DNA of 64,000 nt. It comes from Carposina sasakii. Lineage: Eukaryota; Arthropoda; Insecta; Lepidoptera; Carposinidae. The notes beneath the pieces were generated by a model, which saw only the letters and a program-made list of their open reading frames with translations, was not told where the DNA came from and searched no databases. The stretch's first letter is position 1. The number at the start of each line of letters is the position of its first letter. The position numbers and the translations under genes are program-made. This document shows, in pieces, positions 35,401 through 47,316 of the stretch. The stretch is from positions 12,648,001 through 12,712,000 of the forward strand of contig CP053153.1 of the NCBI GenBank assembly GCA_014607495.2. The letters are read 5' to 3'.

Positions 35401-38400
35401 TCGAAACGTTCTTCGTGGGAGTTGATCTTCCCTCAAAATTGGTCAGAAGTGGCACAATGTGGTTCTATCGGCCCTACCCCGCAAGGGATAAAGGCGTGAT
35501 TATATGTATGTATGTATATATAGGGACAGACAGCTGAAAGCCACTTTGTTTTATAGTAAGTAGTGATTGAACATTTTTCCTTTGTAATACGATATCACTT
35601 CACTGTTGGTGATAACCTAGCTAGACCGATATCTACAAAGTTTCTTTGCCATGAGAAATATAGCAACTACTTACTAGCTAGGCATAACCTACTTAAACCT
35701 ACGCTGAAATTGTGATTAAACTAAATCAATCAGGATATAGAGAGTACCTACATAATTATGGCAAGGTATTAAATGAGCTTTTAGTGGGTACCATGGATCT
35801 CCAAACCAACCAGTCAGTAAACAAGTTTACCGGTTAAGAATAACAAAGGTAAGTAAATGTTCATTTCAGCGTTACAAACTTAGGTTCATGTCACGGATAG
35901 TCCAAGTTCGATTAACAGGTCAATTACCATGAATACCACTGGTAAATGACTGCTGGAAAACTAAGAATATTTTCAAATGATTATGCAATTCCAAATATAG
36001 TTTTGTTTGTCCGAGCGTTGAAATCACCGTAACCGTATCCGATGCCGTGTGACAGGCGACAAGTAGGGCAATAAAGTAATTCATTCGCATTCAGCGTAGA
36101 CAGGAATATCGGGACATAATAGACTGAGAGACAACTGTACGGTTTACTGTGCAGGAAGAAAATCACAACCAGTTTAGCCGAGAATTTACAAACGATTTAG
36201 CATAAGATTGCGTTTGCCGAAACTACAATTATACAGTCCAAGAAGGACTTGTTTTCTTGGAAAAATATACCAATGATGAGAGTTTTACAAAAGAAAGTAA
36301 GGATTTTTAAGATCTAGAGAGAGCCAGATTTACTTGCGACAAATATAATTATGTTTTTAATTAAACACGATCGTTTGAAGTTATAGATACAGGAAACGAA
36401 ACGCTTGCCTCTCGGACTAGGACTATCGGAACCCACCGTAGGAATGCAGCGAGTGCATACGAGTTCGTAATGAAAATGAGTGCGCTACCCGTCACGCCAG
36501 CTTCACCGTTACACGCATACAAATCCGTTCACTCATAACGAACACAGGAAATAAAACTTTGAGCCATCGCAATAAGGATTTTGTTATCAGCAATATTGGT
36601 GATATACAAACGGCGACTAAGCCCCATGGACCATACACGGTAATGATTTACCGATTGCATCGAAGTATTTCTATCAGCTTCATCGATCGAAGTGAAAAAT
36701 TTATAATTATAAGTGCTGTATGAGATTGGCAGCTGATATATTTATTGCTAACTTGATTTACAATTTAGCAGCATAAATTTGTGTCTTCCTGTCGTATAGG
36801 TTTAAAAAACTATAATTGCAATCAACAGGTGATAAATTACAAGTTTCAAGAGCATACGTTTCCTCCCGTTCTAGGTATCACCTGTTGATATGTTTTATTC
36901 AATAGCCTTGTCTAGTGGTTCTGTTAGTTGTCCCGTGGAAACTGGTTTACTCCAGGTGTTTGCAGCTACAGTAAAGCTCATAGCATCATCATTAAGAGCA
37001 GGTGGAACCATAACAAACTTGAAAGACCACTTGCCCAGTTAATGCACAAATGTATCATCATCTACCTACTGTCATTATAGACTTTTAATACATGCTTCTT
37101 GCTTTTCGCGAAAGCCATTATTGGCCTTACATAACGAAACATTCGAATTTTAATAGTCATTTCAAGTAGGCATTTAAAAGGCGTTAATCAAATTTATCGA
37201 ATTCAATGATACTTCACAGATTAGAAAATAGTACAGTATAGCTTGTGAATTAGAAAGTTTATTTTGCAAAACTAATTTGCTAGACATTAGGCTGTCGAAC
37301 GTTGTTGATAGGCCAAATGATAAATGGTTTTAGATTGGAGTGCGTTTAACTTCTGTCACTTGGTGTTGTGATTGTGCGACTTATGATGGATAGACCACGC
37401 ATGAGGTAATGCGGAAGAGGATTTAGGGTAGAGATTTATAAATGGAGTTGGCTTGAGAGCATACTGAAGTTTTATGTCAAAGAAATTGGTAAAAAAATCT
37501 AATGTAAGTTTCGTCGTCAAAAAGGCAAAGAAAGACCATGAAAAGAAGAATAATAGACGAACTATTTGTACACCTAATAAAACTTAAGTGATTCATTTCA
37601 ATTCCACAGTTAAAGGTACCTACTTTAGCAATTAATTGGCAAATCTACGTTCATTAGACCTGACCCCAGAGCCAGCATTGAGCAATTGTGGTCTTCAATT
37701 TGAGGCTAATTAATGAGACCATTCTCCCGACTTCAATCTGTCATGGTAGGTGCAATCAGCTACTCATCTGCCCTGGTGGACGTATTATGGATGAAATTTG
37801 CTGAATGCTGTCTTCATTGTTTTCTGTTCGATTGCGGCCAAATAAACGGTTCAGACAAATACATGAAACTTTCTTGAAGATTATTTGAAGATTTCCTTTC
37901 TGCATTGATATGGCGAAAAGAGACGCTATCGACGACGAAAGCTTATTGTGCGCATATTGCGTATCTTGTAGGTAATGTAATGAGAAAATGTGATGAAATA
38001 CCACTTGCAAATAGATTACACTTATGATTAGTTATTGATCATATGAAGTGAATGTGAGATATGTCTATCTCTTAACTCAGATACGTGTTTGATTGTGATA
38101 TTAATTTGATATGGATAGAGGAATATCGTAATAAAGTAATTTTCGCTTGTTTTACCTACCTACCAATGCCTATGAATATTTTAGTGCAATATAGTATAAT
38201 TTATTCAGATTACCGGTGTACCATGTAACGTGTAATGATAGATAATGACCAGCGATTGATGCCAATTTACAAAAGTATCTACATTAACAAGGTCCCATGC
38301 CTATTTATGATTAGGCGTAACAAGCGTGCTTTAGAAGAGGCCTACGTCCAGCAGTAGACTGCAATACGCTGATCATGCATCATTCCATTATTTGAATTTT

Positions 38401-41400
38401 ATATCCAAATCCTAGCCTACCCATGTACTTGTTTATTTCCCCATAACTGTCACTGTTTGTTTGCTGTATTACTTTTTATTTCAAATAGTAATTCTCCTTC
38501 TGAGAAAGTAATCTACGACCTAAAATCGTTTAGTTGACTTTGGTAGGGCTCACGTCTCCATCCGACGCCCCACGTGTGCAACAAACAGGTTTTCGTTCCG
38601 TTCTTACGAGTAATTGATGATACATGTATGTATGTATGTACCTTCATGTTACTCGACAATCGACCGATGTATAAACCTCACTACAGAACATACAAAAATA
38701 TTTGTTTTGCTTTAACATATTTAAGACCACCCACTTGATCTCCAAAGCAATTTTTCAAAAAAAGTGAAAATTAACCTAATAGCGTGTACAATGATAAGCT
38801 AGCCCGGAAAGTGCTATTAAATAGTGGACTACTTATAGCTATTCTGACCATTAAAAGAAATGGCTTTGAACCTATTATCCCAGTTTAACTACTCGTCGAC
38901 TAAGTGAGAAAAATAATAAACACGATAACCACCTGCCATGCGTTTTAATCGATTTCCGTTGCTTACACTTGAACGTCTCATTTCTGACGCACTAAAAGTA
39001 CTTAAAGGTATAGTGAATATGGATGGCTAAGATGTGTTTGACGTATCAAAGAAATATGTATGCAAATAAGATGAGGGTGTACGGATGAACCATACTGAAC
39101 AACCCCACGTTCATGCATGAAAAATAATGATGTAAGGCATGCCAGAAGACTAAAACATATTTCCAATAGTTTATGGCTAGGGGCTAGGTTGGTGTAGTGG
39201 GTATCCCGTCTACTCCTATGAACATTTGTTAATATTGGAAATAAATAAAGTATTAAAAACAGTGAAGTGAAATGTCCACTGCTAAACATAGACCCGAAAG
39301 ACCTCCATCGCAGTTGGTATTATCCAGATTTATTATCATCTCCGCACAATAGAATAGAGGATGAAACTTCAGACACTGCACACTCAAACTATCTAAATTA
39401 CATCACAATATTATAATTCTCACATTTAAAGATAACGGTCCGTGTCGGTATGCCCGCATGTTGGTTATGCAATAGAATAGTTTATTCCGAATGGTTACTT
39501 GCCTAACACACCCGAAAGTTAACGTGAGAAACTGATTTTTATTTCTTCCTAGCTGACCCGCCGAACTTCGTACCGGGTCGGAATCAATCAACGAATGTTG
39601 TGTTAACTTTGAAAAACTTTTGTACCTCCATGGATTTTTTAGTCATTCTGATATATGAGACAACAACAAATCCAACAAAACAAAGATGATTAAGTTCAGC
39701 ATTCTCGAGTTTTACATCATTTATAGCACCGCAGCATTGTAATAACCAAAATATTGAGGAAATCACTAAATTCTCAAGCCAAAAGATTAACTTTTATGGG
39801 CATCTTAATGCAAATGTTTACGATGAGATAGGAAGTGACTTTACACTTTGAACCTACAGCTCACATAATGATTTTCAAAGTCTTAACATTGTGATTTGGT
39901 GGTAATCTAAGAAATCTGTTTGACCTTCAATTTACTTAATAATAGATTACGGACAATTGAAATCATCCATCGACCCTTATGCCATTATTTTAAAATAAGA
40001 CAGCTACAGCATCGACCAGCGGTTTTAGGTTATAACTTATAACCTTTGGTTATAACCTTAGAATAAAGATTCGCTCAGCGAAGACATCATTAATCTAAGG
40101 TTATAACCTAATAAATAATACAATACAATATTATCAAAAAAGGTAAACTTCTTCTGATGTCAGGGTTACTAGGTAAAGACATGCATCAACATATTTGGCT
40201 GTCAGGCAGTGCAATATGGATGATGAATGCATATTTAGTAGAAATATCTAGCGAGAATTAAATGGTCTAGTCACGCGGACTAGACTTTCTCCAATCCGGC
40301 TGAAAAGAAATGATAGATAATTATATTGATAGCAAAGATATGTGAAAGCAAATAATTTTGTGGTGTCTTTAATGTTATTCTAAACATGTCTGCACTCGAT
40401 TGTATAAGTACAGAATTTTAGATGAAACATGATATGATAAAATTTTATGCTGTTTACATGAAACACGAAGATTCATTTCGCGTTTATTTAATAAAAGTGA
40501 TCGTGAGGCATGAGAATTTAGTCGACTTATGTAAGAATTCCAACTGTTGTGGTAAGATCTAAGCGCGATTTCAAAAATCTGATAAGAGATTTCCAACATA
40601 CCGCATATAAGAACTGTGACAAAAAATTTAAGCAGTTTATTGTATTGATATGATACCAATGCCAATCTGCTCATGATCAACCTCAAAAAATTCCTTTCGA
40701 AATACATCAAGTAATATTTTCATCTTATTGACTAGCTCTTAACGTTAACAGATGCATAGATACTACAAAATTTTACAAACATAAGGAAGTAGTTGAAAGC
40801 CATTCTCATATTGGCACACAACAAGTAAACTACTCACTCCATTCAACGCAATCAAAACCTTATCAGGAATTTAAGAGCCATTTCTAGGCGTCGACGTTCA
40901 TTATTCTGACAATACTGAACGTAATATGATTTGTTATGGTATTGCTGACACAATAGGTCACTTAAATAACCTTCCCTTGTACATCAAGGTGAAAAACCAA
41001 AGGGTTTTTATAGCAGGAAATGAGTTTTGGCAATCATGACCAAGTTTGAACACAGGTTATTTCTAAGACAAGTAGCTACACTTAGGTCACATTTGTCGTA
41101 TCGTCTAATAAATAAAGTCTACTTGAAACAACTCGCAAGGGCGTTAGAACTAAGTGCAGTAATAGAGGAAATACAGGGTAGAAGTGGGCTTGCTGGTTTC
41201 AGTCGGTTTCCTAATACAATATGCAGTCAAGAAGTTAGTTCAACCATAGTACTATTAGGTATAATAGTTATTTTGTGGTTTAATTCAAAAGTAGGAGGTG
41301 TAGTTGGGTCTAATCAATTCAAAACTGCCTTTCCTCTGTGTTCCAAAATAATACAGGGCATGACTGAATGGTGTGATCAGATACTATTATATTCAGAACA

Positions 41401-44400
41401 AGATATATTTTATTCATCCTGAGCATTTCGTAAATTGCCAGCCTGCCAACACTTGACAATGTCTTAAAATATAATGTTATCTAATATCAATTTTAAAACA
41501 AATTCTACATAATAATGAGACTATTACGAGAGCAAACGAAATGAAATCGAAAGTTATTCGCAACATTTTATCTCTAATTCGGGCTGAACTTCGTCGGCCA
41601 CCTGCGTACCTTCAAACAACCCCTATTACAGCTGCCAGGCTCAGACCTTCAAAAATCAGCCAACGGTGAGGCTTCCCGTCGGGAAGACCAACGGGGAATT
41701 ACATTGACTGAAACGGGACTTATTTCCCATAACCTACGCGCTATACCTAAATACTTCAGGGAGGAACGGATTTATCCCACGGGAAGGGGACAAACCTAGT
41801 TTTTTTCTTCCATGTTCAGACTGCAACTACGGGTTGTTTCCTAGTGAACACAGTCACCTACAGCTGTATGACCAATTTATAAACTATAAAGATATTATGA
41901 ATCGTATGTATGTAAATACACATAAAATGGGTCGAACTCATTCGTTTTGGGATAGGTCACTGATCTACCAAGTAGGTCGGGTCGAGACCGATTACTACTT
42001 CAGACAGGAATCACTAAATCATAATCAAAAGATAAGAAAATACCTACATCGCAGTATGTAACGGGAGATAATTTTCGATTTAACCAGGCTTTGACCCTAC
42101 CTATTCTTCGTCTAGTGAAGTCTAGTCCTAACAGCAAGCGTTCTTGTGCATAATTAAAATTCCATGTCCAGTGCAGTACTTTCAATCTTACTCTTTTCTC
42201 TTTTTTGGATATCTTTGTAATGTTCCAATCCGAAAAGGTTGATAATGGCCGCGGATGGTGCGTCCTATAAAAAACGAAGAGCATCACGAAGGCTCCAGCG
42301 GGCGCCTTTTCTAAAAGGTAATCGGTCGGAGCCTCGCTTCGAGTTTTATCTTTTTTATTTTCTCAAAACGTAGATGCACAAAGAGTTGGAGCAGCTGCAT
42401 CATACAGCCGGCTGTTTAGTTATGATCACGTTAACTTCAATGAAAAATGCTATGTGAAAACAGTTTGTCCACCTGCTTACATAAATTCATAGTAAATAAA
42501 TACACGTCACTGACTAATAAAACGAAATTAGTCATTCAGATTTGCATCAAAGAAAGGAAATGGACATCAGCGCATTATTATCGATTCAAAGAGGTATGTC
42601 ATATTTCTATCACGCTTTAAGTGTTATAGATCAAAATCAAACGGGCCGCATTATGAAGAATTTGATAACAGTGTTCCATGTTTTTAATGTACCTAATATG
42701 GCAAATGCAGAATAACAATTCCACAAATCGCTGCATTATTTGTAAATACGAATAAGTAGAAATACCTGGATTAAGTAGAAAATAAAGGCACAAGTATTTT
42801 ATGCCACGTTCAGCTTTTGATCTCAGCCGCTAACAGTTAACGCTGGTGTCTCTCTGACTAGTAAGTATTATTGAGATAACTCAGGTTAAAGTTAAACATA
42901 AACGTAGGTAGGTGGATAATCCAGACTACTGCGGGCCTAAAGGAATTTTCTAATGAAGGAATTTCATAAAAGCAGGACTGGAAATATTTTCGGGTTCTTG
43001 CCTTGATTCGAGATAACTGCATAAGTATACTTACGTAAACAAACTAATTTTTCATAACTATAGGTCATAACATACATAAAGTCAAAGTAATTGCTGCAGT
43101 TATCCAAATAAATAAGTACCGTGCACCGGTTGGTCATTTTGGTTTTCTATAAAATGGTGCAACAATTTTAAAACATTAATTGAGTAGAAGTGCAAACGCA
43201 AAGCGCTTATCAAGATCTAAGTTGGAAAGATTCTGCGCGATTTCATTATAAGCCGCATCAAAACACATCTAGATTAAACGGAAAGTTGGACAATCTCGCT
43301 CCAAGTGTGTTAATTTGTGACCCGAATTGATTGCAACATGTTCCCAGTTTAAATATTTTATCGGACAAATATAGGGCACACTGTTGCAACTTTCGAATAA
43401 AACATTTTATGTTCTTATAGGAACACAACTTTGTTATTATTACCCGACGATTTGTTGCGAAACGAATTTGTAAGTGTATTGTGGATGTGCCAATAATTTA
43501 TTTCAAAATAAACACTGATTGAAGATTGCCTTGCGGGGATGAGGCTCGGTAAAGAACCATTAGCTTAGTTTGTTGCTGAAACTACGTAACATGATGAGGA
43601 TTATGTGTTATACCTAGAGTTACTCAATCATAATTAATTAATATTTATTGGGTCGATTGCCTCTGCAGTAACTGATATACGAGTAGGTACAAGTTATTTA
43701 TAGTTTTTTTTTTTACAATTAGCTAGGCAAACATTTGACCGCCATCGTGCCTGATGTTAAGCAAGATGCGGCCTAGGGTGGTACATGTTTGCCTAGAAAG
43801 TGCCTATTCACTCTAGCTTTGAAGAGACTGCTCGGGAAATACATCGGCAGGAAGTGCATTCCACTCCTTACCTGTTCGCATCACAAACGAGTTAGCATAA
43901 CGTTTGGTGCGGATGGGTGGGATATCAACAACATAAGGGTGATACGCTAGTCTGCGTCTAGTATCCCGATGGTGAAAAGGGGCTGGTGGAACTGTATTGT
44001 GAAGTTCCCATGCACACACTCCAAAGTATATCCTGTAAAACACTGACAAGGCAGCAATTTTACGGCGGTGGGTCAGGTCCTGGAGTTTCGAATTTGTTAC
44101 GGTTTCATCTCCAATAAGTTATTATTATAGTGTTATTATTTTACTTTTAGGACATAATGAGCTCATGCATTTCCGCGAACCGACTCAGATGTTGTTGTCT
44201 TGCGGATGATTGTCTGTTTTACTTGGTAGTAAGCAGGACTTTACATGTAGCATGTATGACCCATTGTTTTAAATATTTTCTTTACAGAAATACCTAAATA
44301 TGGACAAATTTAGCTGTACCTACTTATGACGCAATGACAATACCTTTACAGGATGTATATAGTATCTGAAGTGTGTTAGCTTCGTTGAAGCATATTATGT

Positions 44401-46645
44401 AAATTTTCGTTCCTTCTTCATTGGATATTAAGGAAGCATTGTGTTCGATTATTTACATGCGAAATGGTCGTGGCGAAAGCACAATGTCTTGGGCCTTTCA
44501 CATTAGAATGCCATGTACCTCCATTCAATGGTTAGTTACCAGGAAATCATCAAGATAGATCCGCACCATTGACGCTTCGTCGTCTGCGAGCCGCCTGATA
44601 TTTTATGCATCTATTGTAATTTTCCAGTCGTAAGTCTTGAGTTTTTAATGTCGCTTTTTACTAGTTTTTACTTATTCAAGTCTATTTTTAAGTTACGTGA
44701 CGTGCCTACGTTAATGATGATTTAACGAAAGCTTAATAAAACACTATCGTTAAAGGATCCATGTCATCTACAGGTATAGTATGTAAAAGCATCAGTTCAT
44801 GTATACCTATATACGCGTCCTGTAAGTTGTAAACTGCTCAACGTCATAAAAATATCCTTTATTTGTAACCTGCGTAAGCAACATTAATCTTTTTCATACA
44901 CATTTCATTTAGACCCCTTTGAAAGTGAGACGACTTGATTAAGTGCTTTTAAAAACAAAGGAGAAGATAAATGATCAAATTTCAATGCTAGACTACACAA
45001 GAGACAAGAAGGGTAATTGGTTAGTTGGTTCCGTGACGTCATAAACGTTAGGACGGAATTTGATCACAAAACGTGTGTGTATGGACGGAATGTCTTTCTT
45101 TCGTATTATAATATGGCTCGTATCATCAGCAAACGCAATACGAATATTAATGACGGTACATACGCGTGGGAATATTTTGGTAATTAAGAAGTAGAATAAA
45201 TTATACTAAGATTAAGTAGATTTTAACTAAGTAGAAAGATAGTAGGTACCCGTTTGTATACCATTTTGTCATAGACAACCTGAATAGACTGATAGATGCA
45301 TGAATAATAAAAATTCATGGAAAAATACGCTCTACTGAGTAAGACAATTTTCTATAATGTTTCGTATGATCTTGCTACAGATAAGGTGGGAAAACACTAT
45401 CATGATGAGTTTGTTGGAATTAAATGACGAAAAATTTTAATAGCTCTAGGTATGCCTAATATGTAAAATTAACGTATGTAGTTATTGTTATAGAGTAGAA
45501 ACAAAGTCCCTTTCCTTTACTGATAAGGAACGAAATTACGAACGTTCAATGCTCCCAGGCATGCACACCTCTCCTATTGAGAAGTTATGTGTAGCTGGGA
45601 ATTTGGAGAAACAAGCTCGAAAATTATTTATACGAATACATTTGTTTGGTTTTTGTCGCAGCTCAGATAACGACAATTCACTTGTCAGTAATCGCAGTTA
45701 ATCATCAACCAAATCAGGGCCATTAGCGATAATAAACACTAATAATGAATCCAAATAAGATTGCGAAACCACATGATGGCGCGATATAAAGACAATTTTG
45801 TTGTATGAATATTAAAAAATACTAAAATAAGGTAACTCACCATTAAATGTATCGTATGCTGTAGGCTGGTAGTCTTCTCTGAAAGTGTCTTGGGCATATG
45901 CTGCGATCAAAGAACTTTTCCCTACTGCTCCATCACCAACTAAAACACACTTAATCTTCTCTTTCTGATCCCCCTTCACTTTTCTTTTGTCTTTAATTTG
46001 AAACATACGATTCAGAGTCCTTCGGCTCTTCTTGTCGCGTACTGTCCACTCTTTCACTTTATCACAGCCGTTGACACTTTCTGAGACATGATCCTTTATC
46101 ACAGGGCGGGCCTTCTCCTCGGCCACTTCGGAGTAATCGTAGTCATCGTTATCCTCACGGCGTATGGGGAACTGACTCGGGCTGTGCACTCCGAACACGA
46201 ACGGCCCGTCTCTCTCCGGGAGGCGTCTGGTAAACCCGTTTACCGGAGTCGGAGGCTTCGCGTAGTGCACAGTGGGAGCGCAGTACTGGCTCGATAAATA
46301 ATCTGAGGACACTTGAGGGTCGAACCTGAAAACAAGTTCCGCTTCCCTGTGGTCCAAGCTCAGCTCAGGTGGTGTTACTTTCTCTTGAAAGTAACCGACC
46401 TTTTCTCGAGCCCTCGCCTCCTGCAATCGTCGTTCGAGTTCGACATTCGAAGGTTTCCAGTAGTCTGGTCGATAGTAGTCCTTTGGTAGATTTCGCGGTG
46501 CAGGTAATGGACGATGGGGACCGGTGTCGTGGGGAGGCGCGCGCGGCGGGACCACTACAGGCTTTTGCGGTTCCGCCAGCAACGGTCGGCGGGCCGACAG
46601 GTTAGCGCTCCTGTTGAACATGGTTCCTTCCAGACTGGGCGACAT
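17446..46645 (-). CDS. RhoU: RhoU/RhoV-type (Wrch/Chp) Rho GTPase
   Basis: Coding exons on minus are 46645-45841, 22089-22031, 18979-18779 and 17637-17446 (TAA 17446-17448), about 418 residues. All junctions are GT-AG and the frame is continuous. Residues ~1-215 form a long, proline-rich, poorly conserved extension (PPRAPPHDTGPHRPLPAP). The GTPase follows: GDGAVGKSS (P-loop), YQPTAYDTFN (switch I), ICDTAGQ (G3), GTQSDL (G4) and ETSAKTRKQL (G5). LCYPGTDVLMLCFSVV and GTQSDL are closer to RhoU/V than to Rac or Cdc42. The C-terminus SFWKKLFCLI fits the RhoU/V Trp-Lys-Lys then Cys-x-x tail, which is palmitoylated rather than prenylated. Members act on actin, adhesion and Pak kinases at membranes. 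The start at 46645 is the first ATG of the frame; the ATG at 46621 is an alternative. Human RhoU is ~258 residues, so the N-terminus here is much longer. Confidence 0.92.
17950..18154 (+). repeat. Dispersed repeat R1, copy c
   Basis: The fullest R1 copy, from TAAAATTGTAACGGATCGAT to GGTGTCCACTAGT. It lies in the third RhoU intron. Confidence 0.8.
18980..20920. other. Second RhoU intron, left part
   Basis: No gene is seen. 19905-20000 is an antisense family-F copy (GGCTGTGGGATCTC ... GCAGTTCTGGCTG). 20148-20200 is a plus-strand SINE-B tail (GAGGCCTACGATCAGCAGTG). The rest is AT-rich. Confidence 0.5.
20923..21372. mobile_element. MITE M1 interrupted by SINE A
   Basis: The left end is CTCCTGATTACGTAAAAGCA followed by AAGCGATAGCGAAAA. 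The right end is TTTTCGCTATCGCTTTGC-TTTTGCTAGTTAGGTAATAAGG. The terminal inverted repeats are about 45 bp with several mismatches. It is split by the SINE at 21019-21278. Confidence 0.75.
21019..21278 (-). mobile_element. SINE A, copy 1, with target duplication
   Basis: 260 bp flanked by GAAATT at 21013-21018 and 21279-21284. Read on minus it starts ATGCTGCTCTGGGAGTG and ends GGGATAAAGGCGTGATTATATGTATGT. That TATG-repeat tail is common on lepidopteran retroposons. Near-identical sequence is at 32549-32814, with a 3' fragment at 35432-35517. Confidence 0.88.
23692..23945 (+). mobile_element. tRNA-derived SINE C, copy 1
   Basis: An A-box-like TGGTGTAGTAGGTAGTGG and a B-box GGTTCGAATCCC stand ~35 nt apart. 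They are followed by GGTAGGTGCAAACATTGATA and a tail with CCGTTGCTTAGTACC. An inverted copy is at 57108-57290, and a short scrap near 13735. It is a Pol III-type retroposon, not a functional tRNA. Confidence 0.85.
24500..24682 (+). repeat. Dispersed repeat R1, copy d
   Basis: It matches 17950-18154 but lacks about 30 bases containing the GTGCACGCTAATC segment. Confidence 0.8.
25560..25702. mobile_element. Foldback MITE M5, copy 1
   Basis: TCGATTCCGGCAGTCACA and its complement form the ends. Pairing continues inward through AAACCTAAAC and then AGTC-AGGTCTATC with gaps. A right-end partial copy is at 59619-59724. Confidence 0.85.
26048..26317. mobile_element. Foldback element with ~105-bp arms
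   Basis: Arms 26048-26151 and 26214-26317 are near-perfect inverted repeats (outer ends CATAGAGGAATAA / CATAGAAGAATAA, inner CGATGCACCATTAGAC). They surround ~60 nt. CCTAAAT flanks both sides (26041-26047, 26318-26324), a 7-bp target duplication or an 8-bp one with a mismatch. It interrupts an F-family repeat, GTGTTC-CCTAAAT-GGGGTAGCC. Confidence 0.88.
26661..26803 (+). repeat. Direct duplication D1, copy 1
   Basis: It shares ATGTTTTTTCGTTGCCAC, ATCAAATAAAGTAAGTT and GATCGGGCGAAATTTATA with 28972-29103, in the same order and orientation. The pair is 2.3 kb apart. Confidence 0.8.
28972..29103 (+). repeat. Direct duplication D1, copy 2
   Basis: Second copy of 26661-26803, diverged by substitutions and small indels. 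About 30 bp further right is an M4 scrap (29130-29165) ending CACCCTGTAT. Confidence 0.8.
31170..31320. mobile_element. Repeat M4, copy 2 (inverted)
   Basis: Reverse complement of 14851-14997, from AAACGCAGACTATTTACTC to AAATCACCCTGTAT. A TAATAAAGAATAAAGAAGAAG tail-like run precedes it. Confidence 0.75.
32549..32814 (-). mobile_element. SINE A, copy 2
   Basis: Almost identical to 21019-21278, with an (ACAT)n tail at its left edge (3' end on minus). The similarity of the two copies suggests recent activity. Confidence 0.88.
33415..33800 (+). repeat. Family-F dispersed repeat
   Basis: ACGGCTGGGTTCTCAAAATG then AACTGCAGGATCACGA, and later CGACTCTTACGACACGGAAG. It has the same order as the copy split at 26028-26480. 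The pattern resembles a common lepidopteran LINE 3' region, but I cannot assign it to a clade. Confidence 0.6.
34425..34610 (-). mobile_element. LINE/SINE-B tail, copy 2
   Basis: An (ATC)n run followed by CAGCCTATTGCAGTCCACTG, GGCCTCCCCCAGGGCACGCC and CACCACGCTGGGCAGGCGG. It closely matches 6758-6930. Confidence 0.82.
35432..35517 (+). mobile_element. SINE A 3' fragment, copy 3
   Basis: AAAATTGGTCAGAAGTGGCA to GGGATAAAGGCGTGATTATA plus a TATG tail. It is 5' truncated. Confidence 0.82.
36821..36889. repeat. 14-bp inverted repeat
   Basis: ATCAACAGGTGATA (36821-36834) and its exact complement (36876-36889) with a 41-nt spacer. Function unknown. Confidence 0.8.
38333..38376 (+). mobile_element. 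LINE/SINE-B tail scrap
   Basis: AGAGGCCTACGTCCAGCAGT followed by AGACTGCAATACGCTGAT, the sense version of the tail. Confidence 0.7.
40048..40108. repeat. 15-bp inverted repeat
   Basis: GGTTATAACCTTAGA (40048-40062) and its exact complement (40094-40108). A further GGTTATAACTTATAACC lies just to the left, so the GGTTATAACC word occurs several times within 90 bp. Confidence 0.8.
43700..44115 (-). pseudogene. Non-LTR retrotransposon ORF C-terminal fragment
   Basis: On minus the frame reads LQDLTHRRKIAALSVFYRIY, then PPIRTKRYANSFVMRTGKEW and NALPADVFPEQSL. R-T-K-R-x-x-N-S-F then W-N-x-L-P is a widespread C-terminal signature of Jockey/CR1-like LINE reverse transcriptases. After PEQSL the frame breaks. 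The expected FKARVNRHFLG continues one base out of register, so this is a dead copy. Confidence 0.8.
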
Positions 46646-46990
46646 TTGCACTGTCACGTATGATGATTAACAAAAGGGTTACCGAAGCGTGCACTCGCAA
46701 ACATAACTCTGCGCGGTTGTGTCACTCGCGTGAAAGTACAGTGCGTGCGCGGCCGAGTGCGAGACGTGGTGTCGCGACGAGGTTCGGGGCACGACTGGCG
46801 GCCGGCGGCTCCCCTCGCCGGAGAAATGACCTGTTGCTGGTTACCTGTTCAGGTAGTGCGATGCGACCGTTTGTGCGTTCTCGCAGCTGCTTCCCGACAA
46901 CAAAGCCCGTCCGTCATATGGCTGAGCGTCACTCGGTCAATGCGCAACGAGGGCTCATTCACTAAACTTGCCATGCATGAATGACTATTT
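46646..46990 (-). promoter_or_regulatory. CpG-rich 5' region of RhoU
   Basis: The 340 bp upstream of the RhoU start are markedly richer in G+C and CpG than the surrounding DNA (GCGCGGCCGAG, GGCGGCCGGCGGC words). They probably hold the 5' UTR and promoter. No TATA box was found at a convincing distance. Open frames on the opposite strand here are composition artefacts. Confidence 0.5.
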
Positions 46991-47070
46991 GCATTTACTT
47001 GAAATGTATTTTACTATAATATTAAAATAATTGTACTATGTACTCATACATTGTACCTATACAAAGATTG

Positions 47071-47076
47071 TTTATT
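47071..47076 (-). terminator. Candidate poly(A) signal of the photolyase
   Basis: AATAAA on minus, about 240 nt after the photolyase stop and 80 bp before the RhoU 5' region. The two genes are head-to-tail and close together. Confidence 0.4.
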
Positions 47077-47316
47077 ATCACAGACTTTTTAAGTTTTAAA
47101 ACTTATGACATTTTGTACTTTCTTACATGGCATTACATAATAAAATATTCTTAAAACTGACATTCCTGAAGAACACATAATTATTCCAAAAAATACACAC
47201 ATTAATTCTACAATTTTTAACAAGTACCCTACTTACAACAAATTAAAATTACAAACAGGTGGGTTAAAAAACTTATAAACATAACAAAGTGACTACTAAC
47301 AAAATATTTCTGAAAA

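Larger units (their letters stand above)
22090..45840 (-). other. RhoU intron 1 (23.7 kb), repeat-filled
   Basis: The intron splits the codon after TFN of switch I (donor GTGAGT, acceptor TTTACAG). I find no exon of another gene on either strand. Open frames such as 34809-35192 and 41027-41422 match nothing I know and lack coding features. Recognisable repeats are listed separately. Between them, notably 27100-28900, 29200-31150, 36000-36800, 37000-39900, 40700-43650 and 44120-45800, the DNA is AT-rich and I see nothing. Such a long first intron often carries enhancers, but none can be identified by eye. Confidence 0.75.

Noticed and set aside
41027..41422. 131-codon open frame on plus in RhoU intron 1
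   Set aside because: No recognisable motif or neighbouring exon. A single hydrophobic stretch (SSTIVLLGIIVILWF) is not enough to call a gene.
46646..46657. RhoU start four codons further upstream (MTVQ)
   Set aside because: The first codon there is GTG, not ATG. The first ATG is at 46643-46645.
46369..46984. Several plus-strand frames over RhoU exon 1 and its upstream region
   Set aside because: They are shadows caused by high G+C. The minus frame carries the GTPase P-loop and a consistent splice donor.
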